Program-made: the position numbers and the translations under genes
Notes under the pieces: generated by a model
The model's database searches: none
Seen by the model: only the letters and a program-made list of their open reading frames with translations
What the model was told of the DNA's origin: nothing
NCBI RefSeq assembly: GCF_004364245.1
Contig: NZ_SOAV01000001.1
Location: 868,001-932,000, forward strand
DNA from: Streptomyces sp. BK208
Lineage (GTDB): Bacteria > Actinomycetota > Actinomycetes > Streptomycetales > Streptomycetaceae
DNA: 64,000 bases
Reading direction: 5' to 3'
Shown here: positions 63,199 to 64,000 of the stretch, in pieces
How the letters are laid out: each line of letters starts with the position of its first letter
Numbering within the stretch: the stretch's first letter is position 1

Positions 63199-63974
63199 TT
63201 CAGCCTGCTGGAGGCGAGGATGGACACCAGGTGCAGCAGGGTCTGCAGCAGGGCGATGCCGGCGAGCACGGCGGTGCCGAGGCGGGTGAAGAACAGGTCG
63301 CCGCGCGCCTGGTCGACGACGGCGAGGACGAGGATCAGCAGGGACGCCTCGATGCCGAGGATCAGCCGGTGGAACTTGAGCGCCCCGGCGGCCCGGCGGG
63401 CCAGTGCCATGCCGGAGGAGCGGATCTCGGAGGCGGCCTCCTTGACCGGGGGCATCCCGTTCTGGTGCCGGGCGACGCCCACCAGGTCGGTCTCGGCCTT
63501 GATCAGGATGGCGCCGAGCGCGGCCAGGGTGCCGAGGAAGGCCCACAGCCAGTCGATCCGGCCGGTGCCCCAGAGGTCGGCGGCGCGCAGGCCGAGGCCG
63601 ACCAGGACGGCGGCGTCGGTGAGGTAGGCGCCCACGCGGTCCAGGTAGACGCCGCCGAGCGAGTACTGCTTGCGCCAGCGGGCGATCTCGCCGTCGACGC
63701 AGTCCAGCAGCAGGTACAGCTGGACCGCGACCACGCCGAGCACGGCGCCCCAGATGCCCGGCACGAGCAGCGCCGGGGCCGCGAGCACGCCGCACACGGT
63801 CATCAGATACGTGAGCTGGTTGGGCGTGACCCTGGTGTTCACCAGGTAGCGGTCGATCCGCAGCGAGACCTCGCGCATGTAGAGGCGTCCCGCCCAGTGC
63901 TCACCGCTGCGCCGGTCCTTGACCCCCGCGGGATGGACGACCGGGCGTAGTTCAGCTACCGATGGCCTTGACAT
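63195..63974 (-). CDS. CDP-alcohol phosphatidyltransferase family protein
   Basis: The 259-residue membrane protein has the full family signature, DCVDGEIAR then G-x3-D-x3-D in GGVYLDRVGAYLTD. About six membrane segments are present. It transfers a phospho-alcohol from a CDP-linked donor, such as a polyol or inositol, to a lipid or sugar acceptor. With the glycosyltransferase and ABC exporter it suggests synthesis of a phosphopolyol glycopolymer (inference). Confidence 0.88.
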   Translation of the reverse strand: MSRPSVAELRPVVHPAGVKDRRSGEHWAGRLYMREVSLRIDRYLVNTRVTPNQLTYLMTVCGVLAAPALLVPGIWGAVLGVVAVQLYLLLDCVDGEIARWRKQYSLGGVYLDRVGAYLTDAAVLVGLGLRAADLWGTGRIDWLWAFLGTLAALGAILIKAETDLVGVARHQNGMPPVKEAASEIRSSGMALARRAAGALKFHRLILGIEASLLILVLAVVDQARGDLFFTRLGTAVLAGIALLQTLLHLVSILASSRLK

Positions 63975-64000
63975 AGTCGGCGTACAGGTCCTTGATCTGG
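63952..64000 (-). CDS. 3' end of an upstream gene (start outside window)
   Basis: Only the last 16 codons, QIKDLYADYVKAIGS followed by stop, are visible. They overlap the start of the CDP-alcohol transferase gene by 23 bp, which fits the same operon. In other actinomycetes a nucleotidyltransferase or polyol dehydrogenase gene is often found here. The fragment is too short to assign. Confidence 0.5.
   Translation of the reverse strand, partial: QIKDLYADYVKAIGS

Overview
The window is a piece of a Streptomyces chromosome, or that of a very close relative. Base composition is very high in G+C, start codons are often GTG or TTG, many genes are joined by 4-bp ATGA/GTGA overlaps, and the gene families are typical of the genus: a WhiB-like protein, a Cvn conservon, an Mrp antiporter, a hopanoid cluster and DUF4916, DUF3140, DUF309 and DUF6126 proteins.

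Layout. (a) 1-4.67 kb is an accessory, defence-like block on the 3' side of a tRNA-Pro(GGG) gene (4752-4825). It holds the end of an ATPase with a HEPN domain, a NYN-type nuclease, and a Pycsar-like set: a class III nucleotide cyclase fused to two cold-shock-like domains, an unrecognised soluble protein, and a PycTM-like (DUF5706) membrane effector. (b) 4.9-18.5 kb is ordinary chromosome: DUF309, CobF-like precorrin-6A synthase, a DHA2-type exporter with a regulatory tail, a TauE/SafE permease, an acyl-CoA ligase/thiolase pair, an alpha/beta hydrolase, WhiB, DUF3140, an endonuclease III-like protein, a frameshifted lipoprotein gene, a glutamine-synthetase-like gene followed by a FluG-like amidohydrolase, and DUF4916. 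(c) 18.6-25.2 kb is an Mrp antiporter operon in the order A(B)-C-D-E-F-G. (d) 25.3-28.1 kb is a decayed integrated element, bounded by a 43-bp duplication of the 3' end of a second, identical tRNA-Pro(GGG) gene (28078-28151). It carries the 3' end of a tyrosine integrase, a transposase remnant, a truncated HATPase gene, a truncated HEPN gene and one intact gene for a small secreted protein. (e) 28.2-35 kb holds an MFS exporter, YjbR, GNAT, an XRE-cupin regulator, a LysR regulator and the threonine-degradation pair tdh-kbl. (f) 35-39 kb is a Cvn conservon (sensor kinase-like, Roadblock, DUF742, GTPase) ending in a GAF protein. (g) 39.3-46.4 kb holds a TetR remnant, a phosphoesterase, an MBL-fold hydrolase with a divergent TetR regulator, an SGNH hydrolase, a LysM-M23 cell-wall peptidase behind a ydaO-type (c-di-AMP) riboswitch, and a tyrosine phosphatase. 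(h) 46.4-60.1 kb is a hopanoid cluster: hpnC, hpnD, hpnE, a prenyl synthase, shc, hpnG, hpnH, ispG, dxs and hpnO, followed by an XRE-cupin regulator and a DUF6126 microprotein. (i) 60.5-64 kb is a polysaccharide/teichoic-acid-type ABC exporter, a glycosyltransferase, a CDP-alcohol phosphatidyltransferase and the tail of one more gene.

How the genes work together. The hopanoid genes form a full path: precursor supply (dxs, ispG, prenyl synthase), squalene formation by the HpnCDE route, cyclisation (shc), then side-chain addition and processing (hpnH, hpnG, hpnO). The block at 1-4.67 kb looks like cyclic-nucleotide-triggered abortive immunity next to RNA-cutting domains. Its cyclase with tandem cold-shock domains and its uncharacterised middle gene are the least familiar parts of the window. 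The element at 25-28 kb also kept pieces of a HEPN gene, so both tRNA-Pro(GGG) loci have received defence-type DNA.
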